The position numbers and the translations under genes are program-made. Below are positions 48,788 through 56,580 of a DNA stretch of 64,000 bases, piece by piece. Position 1 is the first letter of the stretch. Every line of letters begins with the position of its first letter. Origin of the DNA: JAWAFC01 sp038890815 (GTDB taxonomy: Archaea; Micrarchaeota; Micrarchaeia; Burarchaeales; JACRGF01); contig JAWAFC010000002.1 of NCBI GenBank assembly GCA_038890815.1, positions 62,001 to 126,000 of the forward strand. Reading direction: 5' to 3'. The notes below the pieces were generated by a model, which did no database searches, was not told the DNA's origin, and was given only the letters and a program-made list of their open reading frames with translations.

Positions 48788-50207
48788 GAGAGGTATAGGG
48801 AAGGGCGATGGCTCGCCGGATAACGCCCCCTCCATCATCGGCTGGAGAATTTCTGCCAATGGCCAGGCGGACTATGTGGTGCCTTTCCCCGAGCTGTCTG
48901 AAGAGGAAGAGGCGGTTGTTGGTGAGCTGCTCGCCCAACTGCGCGAGGCCTCCAAAAAGCAGGAGATGGAGAGCAGGGAGGAAGTTGAGGCCAAGGCGAA
49001 GGCTCTGCTCATGCAGCGCTGCGTGGCCGAGCGCATTCTCATGGAGAAGGACCAGTTCGATTACCTCGTGCGCGCCGCCGTCATGACGGCTCACGGTTTT
49101 GGCGTGCTCGACCTGCTGCTCGCCGATGAGGAGCTTGAGGAGATAGCTGTGATCGGGCTTGGCAAGCCAATTTTTGTCTATCACCGCACGCGTGGATGGC
49201 TTCAGACGAATGCGCTCATCGACAGCGAGGAGCATGCGCTGGCCATAATAAACAAAATGGCCAGGCCGCTTGGCAGGCGCATCACGCTGTCCTGCCCGCG
49301 CCTCAACGCCGTGCTGCCCAATGGCTCGCGCCTGCACGCCTCCATCCCGCCCATCTCCAACGTGGAGATTACCATTCGCAAATTCCGGTCCAACCCCATC
49401 TCCGTTCCCGAGCTCATCGCCTTCCGCACTTTCTCGCCACACGCGCTCGCCTTCCTGTGGGCTGTGCTCGAGCACGATGTCTCGCTGCTCATCGCCGGCA
49501 ACACCGCGAGCGGCAAAACGAGCACGCTGAATGCGCTCTTCTCATTCATCCCGCTGGCCGACAGGGTGCTCGTCACGGAGGACGCGCCCGAGATAAACAT
49601 CCCGCACCCACATACAGTCAAGTTGTTGGCCAATCCCGAGCTCGGCATTCCGCTGCGCGAGCTCGTAGCTGACTGCATACGCATGAGGCCTGATCGCGTG
49701 ATTGTCGGCGAGGTGCGGAGCGCTGAGGAGGTGGGCGCGCTCATCGAAACGCTCCTCTCGGGCCAAGCGCGCGGATGCTATGCCACCTTCCATGCTGACT
49801 CAGCCGCCGAGGCCATGACCAGGTTGCGTTTTGCCGGCGCGAGCGCGGCCGATCTGCGCTCGATCGACGCCATCCTGGTACAACGGAGGATGTTGCGCAG
49901 GTCTGGCAGGCGGCTCGTCGAAGTTAGGAGGGCGGTGGAGATAACTGAAGTCGTGCCGAGCAGCGGCGAGGGCTTTCGCCTTAACACAGTGTTCTCTTAC
50001 AATGCAAAGAGGGATGAGCTTGTCCGCGTTGGCCCATCACATCTCGCCAAATCCATCGCGGCCTCGCTGGGCGAGCCTGAGAGGGCTTTCTGGGCGCGCG
50101 TGAGGGACAGGACAGATTTCCTCGCCTCTTTGGCGCGCGAGACCGGCCTGCGGTTTGGCGAAACTGTCGAGCGCATTCAGGCCTTCCGCGAGAGCAAGAG
50201 CGCATGA
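48750..50207 (+). CDS. Type II/IV secretion-family assembly ATPase (TadA/VirB11/FlaI-like)
   Basis: A 485-residue hexameric secretion ATPase. The N-terminal domain carries LAQLREASKKQEMESREEVE then AKAKALLMQRCVAERILMEK. Walker A is LLIAGNTASGKTSTLNALFS near residue 250, the Asp box is VLVTEDAPEINIPHPH, Walker B is MRPDRVIVGEVRSAEEVGAL near 316, and the His box is GCYATFHADSAAEAMTRLRF. It would power a type IV pilus-like machine with the TadC/FlaJ-like protein at 10783. The start is uncertain: TTG 48750 gives the longest frame; no better start is visible in the first 30 codons. It overlaps DUF192. Confidence 0.87.
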   Translation: MYGKRQFDLGEIERGIGKGDGSPDNAPSIIGWRISANGQADYVVPFPELSEEEEAVVGELLAQLREASKKQEMESREEVEAKAKALLMQRCVAERILMEKDQFDYLVRAAVMTAHGFGVLDLLLADEELEEIAVIGLGKPIFVYHRTRGWLQTNALIDSEEHALAIINKMARPLGRRITLSCPRLNAVLPNGSRLHASIPPISNVEITIRKFRSNPISVPELIAFRTFSPHALAFLWAVLEHDVSLLIAGNTASGKTSTLNALFSFIPLADRVLVTEDAPEINIPHPHTVKLLANPELGIPLRELVADCIRMRPDRVIVGEVRSAEEVGALIETLLSGQARGCYATFHADSAAEAMTRLRFAGASAADLRSIDAILVQRRMLRRSGRRLVEVRRAVEITEVVPSSGEGFRLNTVFSYNAKRDELVRVGPSHLAKSIAASLGEPERAFWARVRDRTDFLASLARETGLRFGETVERIQAFRESKSA

Positions 50208-50247
50208 GCGCCTTGCATAGCAATAACTACGGGCTCAAGCTCGCTTA

Positions 50248-50574
50248 CTATTTCTTTTTCCGCACAACGTGCGCTGACAGCATGCGCACGGCTTGGTCGA
50301 GCGCTTGCTTCACTTCGGCTTCGGACTTGCTGCCGGTGCAGATGACCTTACCGTTTTTGAACAGCAGCAGCGAGGCGCGCGGCTGTTTGAGCTTGAGTAT
50401 GGCGCCGGGAAACTGCTCGGGCTCATACTCCACATCGCGCACCTTCTGCGCGATGGCGTACAGGTCGAGCTCGATGCCAAGGTTGGCGCTTGCGACGATG
50501 TTCTCTATCTTGAACCTAGGCCTCGGGATAGACATCCCTCTGGCCCTCCTCCCACGTTGCTTTTTGCGAGCCAA
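50248..50574 (-). CDS. Single-repeat TATA-box-binding protein homologue
   Basis: A TBP-like protein with one TBP repeat instead of two: normal archaeal TBP is about 180-190 residues, this one is at most about 108. The repeat is clear: FKIENIVASANLGIELDLYA, DVEYEPEQFPGAILKLKQPR then ASLLLFKNGKVICTGSKSE. Both Phe residues equivalent to the DNA-intercalating pair of one lobe (QFPG and LLFKNGK) are kept. The tail is basic (VVRKKK). TTG 50574 or ATG 50535 (MSIPRPRFKIEN) could start it; the TTG form adds a basic LARKKQRGRRARG tail. It could homodimerise to form a full saddle. Whether a two-lobe TBP exists elsewhere cannot be known here. Confidence 0.82.
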   Translation of the reverse strand: MARKKQRGRRARGMSIPRPRFKIENIVASANLGIELDLYAIAQKVRDVEYEPEQFPGAILKLKQPRASLLLFKNGKVICTGSKSEAEVKQALDQAVRMLSAHVVRKKK

Positions 50575-50600
50575 ACAACCACCCCGGGAAAATTCGTCGG

Positions 50601-50608
50601 TATTTAAA
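50601..50608 (-). promoter_or_regulatory. TATA element of the single-lobe TBP gene
   Basis: On the minus strand TTTAAATA lies about 30 bases upstream of TTG 50574, the distance expected for a nearly leaderless archaeal message, which favours the TTG start over ATG 50535. Confidence 0.5.
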
Positions 50609-50638
50609 TGTTTCCCTCGCAATTTATTTAACTATATC

Positions 50639-50647
50639 CTTTTAAAT
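50639..50647 (+). promoter_or_regulatory. TATA element of the L21e operon
   Basis: CTTTTAAAT lies about 35 bases before the L21e start, leaving a short leader that includes GGGAGG at 50669-50674. It is divergent from the TBP promoter, separated by about 35 bases. Confidence 0.55.
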
Positions 50648-50678
50648 AGAAAATCTCCCAAAATATTCGGGAGGCGGT

Positions 50679-50969
50679 TTGTTGAAGCGTTCATTGGGCA
50701 AGCTATCCAAGAGAAGCAGACTCCTCGGACGCAGGGCGCGTGCGCGGAGGCTCGGAACGAGCGCGCTGCTGAAGAAGTTTGCACAGGGCGAGCGTGTGGC
50801 CATACAGCTCAGAAGTGATTATCCAGGCATGCCGCATCCGAGGTATAGAGGCAGGACGGGCTTGGTGGTGGGCATGCAGGGGGATGCTTACATAGTTGAA
50901 ATTCAGGATGGCAGGGGTGTCAAACGCCTCACCGTGCCTGGCGTTCATCTCGTGAAGGTGGGAAGTTGA
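50679..50969 (+). CDS. rpl21e: Ribosomal protein L21e
   Basis: A 96-residue basic ribosomal protein of the large subunit, specific to archaea and eukaryotes. Signature segments: the basic start SLGKLSKRSRLLGRRARARR, GERVAIQLRSDYPGMPHPRY (the PGMPHPRYRGRTG block is diagnostic) and VGMQGDAYIVEIQDGRGVKR. It starts at TTG 50679 (or the adjacent TTG 50682) with GGGAGG about 5 bases upstream. It heads the operon L21e, RpoF, DUF655, KsgA, whose order is conserved in many archaea. The start of RpoF overlaps its stop. Confidence 0.93.
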   Translation: MLKRSLGKLSKRSRLLGRRARARRLGTSALLKKFAQGERVAIQLRSDYPGMPHPRYRGRTGLVVGMQGDAYIVEIQDGRGVKRLTVPGVHLVKVGS

Positions 50970-51301
50970 TAGGAAAGGAGATCAAAGCCACGAGGGCTGC
51001 CACGCTGGCTGAAGTGGCTGAGATACTCACGCAGAGAAAGAGCGAAGGCGAGCTGGGCTTTGAGCAAGCCGCCACACTTGAGCATGCCCAGAAGTTTGCC
51101 AAGCTGTCAGCCGAAAAGGCGGCCAAACTCGTGGCGGAGCTTGGGAGCATTGAGAAGATATCGCCCGATGCGGCTGCCAAGATAGCCGATCTGCTGCCCA
51201 CCAACGCGACCGAGCTCACGCTCATTTTGGCCAAAGAGCGCTACACGCTGAGCGAGAAGGAGATTGAAGAAGTGCTGTCCATAGTGCAGAAATACCGGTG
51301 A
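50966..51301 (+). CDS. rpoF: RNA polymerase subunit F (Rpb4)
   Basis: The 111-residue Rpo4/RpoF subunit, which with RpoE forms the stalk of archaeal RNA polymerase. The helical HRDC-like fold is seen in EVAEILTQRKSEGELGFEQA, LEHAQKFAKLSAEKAAKLVA and IADLLPTNATELTLILAKER then YTLSEKEIEEVLSIVQKY. TTG 50966 overlaps the L21e stop by 4 bases. Its place between L21e and DUF655 matches the usual archaeal cluster and confirms the identity of a divergent small protein. Confidence 0.9.
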   Translation: MIGKEIKATRAATLAEVAEILTQRKSEGELGFEQAATLEHAQKFAKLSAEKAAKLVAELGSIEKISPDAAAKIADLLPTNATELTLILAKERYTLSEKEIEEVLSIVQKYR

Positions 51302-51876
51302 CGGTGTGGTGGGGCCACATGACTATCATGGAGGATTACGGCATCGTAGTGGATTTCCTTCCCTATGGCAAGGCCACCGATACCAAGAGGGAGCCCGTTG
51401 CCCAAGTTGTCGGAGAGAGCTTCTTCACCCTTCTTGAGGTTATCCCCAAAGCCGGCGTGAGCCTGCAGGTCGGCGAGAGGGTATACATAGGGAAGGGCGA
51501 GCGCGAGAAGATAGACCACATAAAAACGCGCATCAGCTACAACGAGCTCACGAGCGCGGCCAAGAGCGAGCTCAGAGGGGTGCTGCTCGGCATAGTACGC
51601 AGGCGGGAGGCGGACTATACCAACTTTTTCAACAAGTGCGGGCCCGTGACCATACGCCTGCATCAGCTCGAGCTGCTGCCAGGTGTGGGCAAGAAGCACA
51701 TGCATGACATAATTTCTGAGAGAGAGAAGAGGCCATTCGCAAACTTCGCCGACATCAGCGCGCGTGTGCCCTTCCTGCCCGACCCAGCCATGCTCATCGT
51801 ACAACGCATTGAGGAGGAGCTGAGAGGGGACAGCAAATATTACATCCTCACACGCCCACCCCAGAGAAGGGAGTGA
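51298..51876 (+). CDS. DUF655 family RNA-binding protein
   Basis: A protein of up to 192 residues of the archaeal DUF655 family. It has an OB-like first part (MEDYGIVVDFLPYGKATDTK, VVGESFFTLLEVIPKAGVSL, GERVYIGKGEREKIDHIKTR) and a C-terminal helix-hairpin-helix LELLPGVGKKHMHDIISERE. The family is thought to bind nucleic acid; the exact role is not known. GTG 51298 overlaps the RpoF stop, but ATG 51328 (MEDYGIVV) is nearer the usual family start. It lies 3 bases upstream of KsgA, again the standard order. Confidence 0.88.
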   Translation: MTVWWGHMTIMEDYGIVVDFLPYGKATDTKREPVAQVVGESFFTLLEVIPKAGVSLQVGERVYIGKGEREKIDHIKTRISYNELTSAAKSELRGVLLGIVRRREADYTNFFNKCGPVTIRLHQLELLPGVGKKHMHDIISEREKRPFANFADISARVPFLPDPAMLIVQRIEEELRGDSKYYILTRPPQRRE

Positions 51877-51879
51877 AGG

Positions 51880-52662
51880 ATGCTTTTCCGGCGCGCGCTC
51901 GTGAGGGCGGCCAAGAGCTTGGGGCAGAATTTTCTTGTCGATGGCAGAGTTGCCACGCGGGAGGCCGAGGCTGCGGCATGCCATGGAAAACGCGTTTTGG
52001 AGATCGGCGCTGGACTGGGCGCGCTCACCATCCCGCTAGCCCAGCGCGCGCGGGAGGTCGTTGCCGTTGAGAAGGACGGCAGGCTGATCCCCTTCCTTAA
52101 GGCCGCGCTGGCCGACTACCCGAACGTGCAGATCGTCCATGCCGACTTTCTCCGCATGCCACCACAGTCTGTTGATGTCATTGTGTCAAACGTGCCGTAT
52201 GCCGTGTCATCGCCCATCCTGTTCCGCCTCCCGCTGTGGAGGTTCGAGCGCGCGCTCCTCTGCCTGCAACGTGAGTTCGCGCAGAGGATGGTGGCAAACC
52301 CGGGCGAGAGCGCGCGCTCGAGGCTGTCGTTTGCCTCGCAGTATTACTTCAATGTAAGAGTACTCTTCCGCGTGCCGAGGTCCGCGTTCAGGCCCATGCC
52401 CAAGGTTGAAAGCGCTGTCGTCGAGCTTCTGCCGAGGGGGCGGGCTTTCGACGCCGTGCTCGAGAAATTTGCCAGCGCGCTATTCCAGCACAGGAAGAAG
52501 AAATTGAAGGGCGCGATGGTTGATGCCAGGGAGCAGCTGGGCCTCGACAAGCAGCGAGCCAGAGCGCTCGCGGCATCCCTGCCTTTCTCGGAAAAGCGCG
52601 TGTTTGAGCTCACCGAGGAAGAGATCGTGCAGGCGGCCAGGGCATTCCAAAAAGCAATTTAA
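51880..52662 (+). CDS. ksgA: 16S rRNA dimethyladenosine transferase
   Basis: Dimethylates two adjacent adenines in the 3' hairpin of 16S rRNA using SAM. A 260-residue protein with AKSLGQNFLVDGRVATREAE (N-terminal motif), VLEIGAGLGALTIPLAQRA (SAM motif I), VAVEKDGRLIPFLKAALADY (II), IVHADFLRMPPQSVDVIVSN then VPYAVSSPILFRL (motif IV, NVPY), and FRPMPKVESAVVELLP. It is the normal end of the L21e operon. The following gene, 23 bases away, is not the usual HemK-type methyltransferase. Confidence 0.94.
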   Translation: MLFRRALVRAAKSLGQNFLVDGRVATREAEAAACHGKRVLEIGAGLGALTIPLAQRAREVVAVEKDGRLIPFLKAALADYPNVQIVHADFLRMPPQSVDVIVSNVPYAVSSPILFRLPLWRFERALLCLQREFAQRMVANPGESARSRLSFASQYYFNVRVLFRVPRSAFRPMPKVESAVVELLPRGRAFDAVLEKFASALFQHRKKKLKGAMVDAREQLGLDKQRARALAASLPFSEKRVFELTEEEIVQAARAFQKAI

Positions 52663-52685
52663 ACAGCGAGACAGGAAGAACGGAC

Positions 52686-53570
52686 ATGGAGCCCTTTGCC
52701 TCTGTGAGCGCATTTTCTGCGCTGCTCGAAAGGCGCGCGCCCGTTGATTGGGCGAGGATCGCCGGACGGGCGAGAGCGCTTTTCATCGGCGAGTGTCGCG
52801 ATGTGCTGGCCGGCAAAAAGGAGCTCGTGCAGAACCTGAGGATGCTCTGCACGCTCGGATTCACCGGCATGGCCACCGATGCATGGCCGAGCGATGCGCA
52901 GGGCGCGCTCGATGAGTTCGTATTGAGAGGAAGGGGGAGGGAGGATGCGCTTGCGCCACTCGCCGCATTCCCTGCCGAGCACAGGGCGGCGCTCGCCGAG
53001 CTGTTGGATGAGGTGCGAAGGCTGAACTTCACCCAGACGTGCAGAGCGCGCCTGCTGGCGCTTGAGGTGACAGATTACATCAGGAGGAGATACATGCAGG
53101 AGTTCAGACATCGGAGCGCGCTGATGAGGGAGAAGAAGGAGGAGCACATGGCCGACGTCATCGCACATTTCCTCAAACGAGAGCCGGGGGCAAAGGTGGT
53201 CGCGCTCATCCCAAGCGTCTACGCTCAGACCAACCACGCCCCGAGAAGGGTGGAGACCGTGGCGGGCATTGAGACGGTCAGCGTCAGGCTCATCGGGGGC
53301 AAAAGGCGCTTTCCGGGCGCGGCCGTGAGATTTCAGAGAATTGCGGAGGAGGCTGTCCGCAGGGCGGGCCTGGCCAGCGAGAGATTTTGCATTCAGCTGC
53401 CGCCCTCAAGAAAAGGGCCCTTTTTCGACTGGCTCATCCATCTCCCTCAAACCGAGAAGCCGAGCGGGACCGAGCGCTCACCGCTTTTTGTAGTGAGCAG
53501 GTGGCTTCACATCGCGCTGCAGGAGGTCAGAGCTATCGTTTCAGAGCCGGACAATGAAGAGCGCTTTTAG
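52686..53570 (+). CDS. Hypothetical protein; possible ChaN/TIKI-like fold
   Basis: A 294-residue protein that I do not identify firmly. Visible features are a strand-then-acidic segment ARALFIGECRDVLAGKKELV, LGFTGMATDAWPSDAQ, ALEVTDYIRRRYMQEFRHRS then ALMREKKEEHMADVIAHFLK, and a later strand AKVVALIPSVYAQ. The order, IGE near the N-terminus, a middle Arg/Met-rich helix and a Gly/Ala strand, weakly recalls ChaN/erythromycin-esterase/TIKI proteins, but the catalytic residues are not verified. It follows KsgA on the same strand and converges with GGPP synthase (4-base overlap). Confidence 0.5.
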   Translation: MEPFASVSAFSALLERRAPVDWARIAGRARALFIGECRDVLAGKKELVQNLRMLCTLGFTGMATDAWPSDAQGALDEFVLRGRGREDALAPLAAFPAEHRAALAELLDEVRRLNFTQTCRARLLALEVTDYIRRRYMQEFRHRSALMREKKEEHMADVIAHFLKREPGAKVVALIPSVYAQTNHAPRRVETVAGIETVSVRLIGGKRRFPGAAVRFQRIAEEAVRRAGLASERFCIQLPPSRKGPFFDWLIHLPQTEKPSGTERSPLFVVSRWLHIALQEVRAIVSEPDNEERF

Positions 53571-54553
53571 ACCTCTCTCTCCACAAAGAATTCTGCGATT
53601 TCTCTGAGCTTTTCCCTGGCGGGCGAGGGCCTGAGCACAGCCAGGCGACGCTCCGCCTTCCTCACGAGCGCCAACGACTTGTCACGCGCATAGTCTATCG
53701 CGCCGCATGCGCGTAGCAGCTCTATCGCCTCCTTGATTTTGTCCTTGTCACGCGTTCCAGCCGAGAGGAGGGCTATGAGGCGGGACTTGTCATTCTCCGG
53801 CAACACCTCCAAGGCCTTGGTGACGATGATGGAGCGCTTTCCCTCAGTGATGTCGCCGCCTATTTCCTTCCTGTACTTTTCCTCCCTGCCGATGAGGTTC
53901 AGCACATCATCCTGTATCTGAAAGGCGATGCCAACTTCCATGCCGAATTGCTTGAGCGCGCGTATCTCGGCCGGACGGCCGCCACCCAGGAAGGCTCCCA
54001 CCTCGCAACTCGCGCTTATCAGCGAGCCCGTCTTTCCTGCAACCATGCGCAGATAATCGCGCTCCGAAACGTCCCACTTGTTGTTCCTGTACCAATTGAG
54101 CTCCATGCCCTGTCCCTCAAGCACCGAGATGAAGGCATTCTCGAGAATTGCACGTGCCCTGAGCGCCTTGTCTTTTGGCAGGCGCTGCAGCGCCCTGAAC
54201 ACCATGACAAACAGGCCATCGCCCGCATTGATGGCGAGCGGCACGCCATAAATCCTGTGCAGGCAGGGCTTGCCGCGCCTCAGGGCGCTGTCATCCTCAA
54301 TGTCATCGTGAATCAGCGAAAAATTATGGAACAGCTCAATGGCGACTGCAGCGGGCATGGCCTGCGAACGCTTCCCGCCAACGGCCTCGCAGGACAGCAG
54401 ACACAGCTCCGGCCTGAAGCGTTTGCCCCCGCGCCTCAGGAAATCCCAGATAAGGCCGTAGACCTCCCAGGGCTTGCGCCTCGGGGGGATTATCTTGGCT
54501 ATCTCGCGCTCAATGATCGCGCCCTTTTTTGCGAGATGGGTGAGCACATCCAT
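53567..54553 (-). CDS. Polyprenyl (geranylgeranyl-type) diphosphate synthase
   Basis: A trans-prenyltransferase of about 328 residues that makes GGPP-class allylic diphosphates for lipids. First Asp-rich motif: NFSLIHDDIEDDSALRRGKP. Second: VGIAFQIQDDVLNLIGREEK. KTGSLISASCEVGAFLGGG and ITEGKRSIIVTKALEVLP are family blocks. The residues before the first Asp motif (AVAIELFHNFSLI) are Ile/Glu/Leu rich, which leaves product length undecided between C20 and C25. ATG 54553 is favoured with GGTGA upstream; it lies one base after the overlapping LysRS stop. Confidence 0.9.
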   Translation of the reverse strand: MDVLTHLAKKGAIIEREIAKIIPPRRKPWEVYGLIWDFLRRGGKRFRPELCLLSCEAVGGKRSQAMPAAVAIELFHNFSLIHDDIEDDSALRRGKPCLHRIYGVPLAINAGDGLFVMVFRALQRLPKDKALRARAILENAFISVLEGQGMELNWYRNNKWDVSERDYLRMVAGKTGSLISASCEVGAFLGGGRPAEIRALKQFGMEVGIAFQIQDDVLNLIGREEKYRKEIGGDITEGKRSIIVTKALEVLPENDKSRLIALLSAGTRDKDKIKEAIELLRACGAIDYARDKSLALVRKAERRLAVLRPSPAREKLREIAEFFVEREV

Positions 54554-54554
54554 G

Positions 54555-56096
54555 TCATTCACCACACAGCTCCAGCAGTGTGCGCTTCACCTTCGCCACG
54601 CCGATGGCTTCCACGAGCTTTCCGAACCTCGGGCCACGCTCCTTGGCTATGAGCGCACGGTAGAGCATTCTGAACATCGCCTCCGGCTTCAGCCCGAGCT
54701 CGGCCGCCACGCGGAACACGAGATTGTGAACATCCAGCGCGCTCATCCCCTCGCTCAGCGCGCTCGCGAAGGCGCGCACGGCCTTCCTGTTCTCCGGCTT
54801 TGTGGGAGTGAAGGAGAACACGTATTCCTCCGGCGCGTACCCTCCCTCCACCCACCTGACAATGTATTTCGAGAGATATTTAACTCCTTGCTCGTCTCCG
54901 AGCGCAGCACCTACCTTCTCCCAGTCTCTGTACAGCTGATAGTAAAGGAGCGCGTCGGCAAAGCCCACGCGCCACCGCAGTTTGTCTGTGGAAAGAGAGA
55001 AGGCGATCGCCCTCTTCCTGTCAGCCCTTGAGAGCCCGCTCTTCCCGATAAGCTGCGATGCGGCAGCAAACTCATCGTACAGCCGCATGAGGTTATACCC
55101 GCTTGGGTCGAAATCTATGTTCTCGGCCAAGTCTGGCCTGTACAGCGCATATTTGATGAGCTCTGGCGGCACGAGCGCTAGCAGTTCTGCCACACCCATG
55201 CCCGTGCCCTTGCTCTTGCTGTATTTCTTTCCTTTGAAAAGGATAAAGCCGAACTTGAAGGCTATGGGCGGCGCCTTTCCGAAAATCCTCTCGTGCACGG
55301 CTCGCGCAGTGTCCCAGCTCCCTCCCCTTGTCATGTGGTCAACGCCGGCGCCCTCGCAGCTTATCCCGAGGAAGTCCTGCCGCGCCGGCCAGTCAAGCCT
55401 CCAGACCAGTTTGTAAGCATGCTCGCTGATGCTCGCGCTACCGGCATACCCGCATCCGCGGGTGTACTTCACATCCGGCCTGTCGCACACATAGGCGTAC
55501 TCCGCATCCTCGCCTTTCACGCTGAAGCTAGTCACTCTGGTGGTTGCCACGCGCCCGCACTGCTTACAGATCGGCATGAGAGGGCTCCACCACTCTGGCA
55601 GCGCGCGCTTGAGCGAGGTCTCGGCCACTATGCGTCGCGTTTCCTCCAAGCGGTTGAGGAATAGGATTGCATACGGGTCGTATTTTCCCTTTGCATACAG
55701 CTCATCGGCACGCAATATCTCAGGCCGCACGCCGAAGGCATCCATGGCCGCCTGGGCATCGGCCAGAAAGTGCTCCCCCAGCGAGGCGTGGCATGCCAGC
55801 ACATCCGGCACGCTCGCGAGCGGCTTGCCAAGCTCCTCCTCCAACTCACGCGCGCGCTCTGCGAGGACGGCTGGCACGCTGTCAAAGGCATCGAGGATAT
55901 CTGCCACGAAAACAAATTCGGCTGGATGGGTTCTGGATAGGAAGGCGTGCACCGCGCTGGGAAAGAGGAACTCACACAACGTGCCAAGATGGGTTGGTCC
56001 GCTCGTTGTGATGCCACTCCCAATCACATAGGGGGGCTTCTTCTCAGCAAGCACACGGCTGGCGAGCTCCTCCGCCCAATGACCGCGCTCGGCCAT
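54555..56096 (-). CDS. lysS: Lysyl-tRNA synthetase, class I
   Basis: Charges tRNA-Lys; class I form, typical of archaea, unrelated to the class II enzyme. A 513-residue protein with the HIGH-type motif VIGSGITTSGPTHLGTLCEF (THLG), zinc-type Cys (LMPICKQCGRVATT, EYAYVCDRPDVKYTRGCGYA) and the KMSKS-type KKYSKSKGTGMGVAE. HMTRGGSWDTARAVHERIFG is diagnostic for class I LysRS. The end is somewhat shorter than bigger homologues (500-530). It is in an operon with GGPP synthase; a tRNA-Lys gene with introns lies 480 bases upstream on the same strand. Confidence 0.94.
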   Translation of the reverse strand: MAERGHWAEELASRVLAEKKPPYVIGSGITTSGPTHLGTLCEFLFPSAVHAFLSRTHPAEFVFVADILDAFDSVPAVLAERARELEEELGKPLASVPDVLACHASLGEHFLADAQAAMDAFGVRPEILRADELYAKGKYDPYAILFLNRLEETRRIVAETSLKRALPEWWSPLMPICKQCGRVATTRVTSFSVKGEDAEYAYVCDRPDVKYTRGCGYAGSASISEHAYKLVWRLDWPARQDFLGISCEGAGVDHMTRGGSWDTARAVHERIFGKAPPIAFKFGFILFKGKKYSKSKGTGMGVAELLALVPPELIKYALYRPDLAENIDFDPSGYNLMRLYDEFAAASQLIGKSGLSRADRKRAIAFSLSTDKLRWRVGFADALLYYQLYRDWEKVGAALGDEQGVKYLSKYIVRWVEGGYAPEEYVFSFTPTKPENRKAVRAFASALSEGMSALDVHNLVFRVAAELGLKPEAMFRMLYRALIAKERGPRFGKLVEAIGVAKVKRTLLELCGE

Positions 56097-56145
56097 GCTC
56101 CTATTACGGCATAAGTTGTTTAAAACATCCGCGCAAAATATCTAC

Positions 56146-56577
56146 ATGAAGCTCGAGGCTATCATGTTGCTCGCGATAGCCGGCGTACTGCTATCGGCCT
56201 ACCTGACGTGGGACCACTATCAGATGAACGGCAATGCCTGTGGCATCGGGGTGTGCGGCCAGATCAACAGGGGTCCCTACAGCGAGATTTACGGAGTTCC
56301 GGTTGCATTGGTTGGTGTGGTGGGCTATGCGTCCATTGCGCTCACTGCCGGCGCAGCCCACAAACTCAGGCGGAACGGCAGGCGTGCGGAAAGAATCCTG
56401 CGCGGCCTCCTATTGCTGCTCGCGGTGGTTGGATTCGCATTCACGCTGTATCTGGTTTATCTCCAGCTTTTTGTGATAATGGCTCTGTGTGCGCTGTGCA
56501 TGCTTTCCGCACTCGACATCGCTGCAATATTTGTTCTGTCTACTGCATTTTACTTGGAAAGGAGGCGGAGAAGCTAG
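56146..56577 (+). CDS. VKOR-family disulfide-forming membrane protein
   Basis: A 143-residue member of the vitamin K epoxide reductase family, which regenerates disulfide oxidants for extracytoplasmic protein folding. Four hydrophobic segments; the family signature GNACGIGVCGQINRGPYSEI then YGVPVALVGVVGYASIAL holds the first Cys pair and the conserved Ser/Tyr. The catalytic CxxC is MALCALCMLSALDIAAIFVL in the last helix. No thioredoxin domain is fused; the partner may be separate. ATG 56146 begins MKLEAIMLLAIAG. It diverges from LysRS and converges with tRNA-Lys, 3 bases from its 3' end. Confidence 0.87.
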   Translation: MKLEAIMLLAIAGVLLSAYLTWDHYQMNGNACGIGVCGQINRGPYSEIYGVPVALVGVVGYASIALTAGAAHKLRRNGRRAERILRGLLLLLAVVGFAFTLYLVYLQLFVIMALCALCMLSALDIAAIFVLSTAFYLERRRRS

Positions 56578-56580
56578 CAA

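Noticed and set aside
50248..50622. A two-repeat TBP broken by a frameshift
   Set aside because: Sequence before the start and after the stop was read in the other frames and shows no second TBP repeat.
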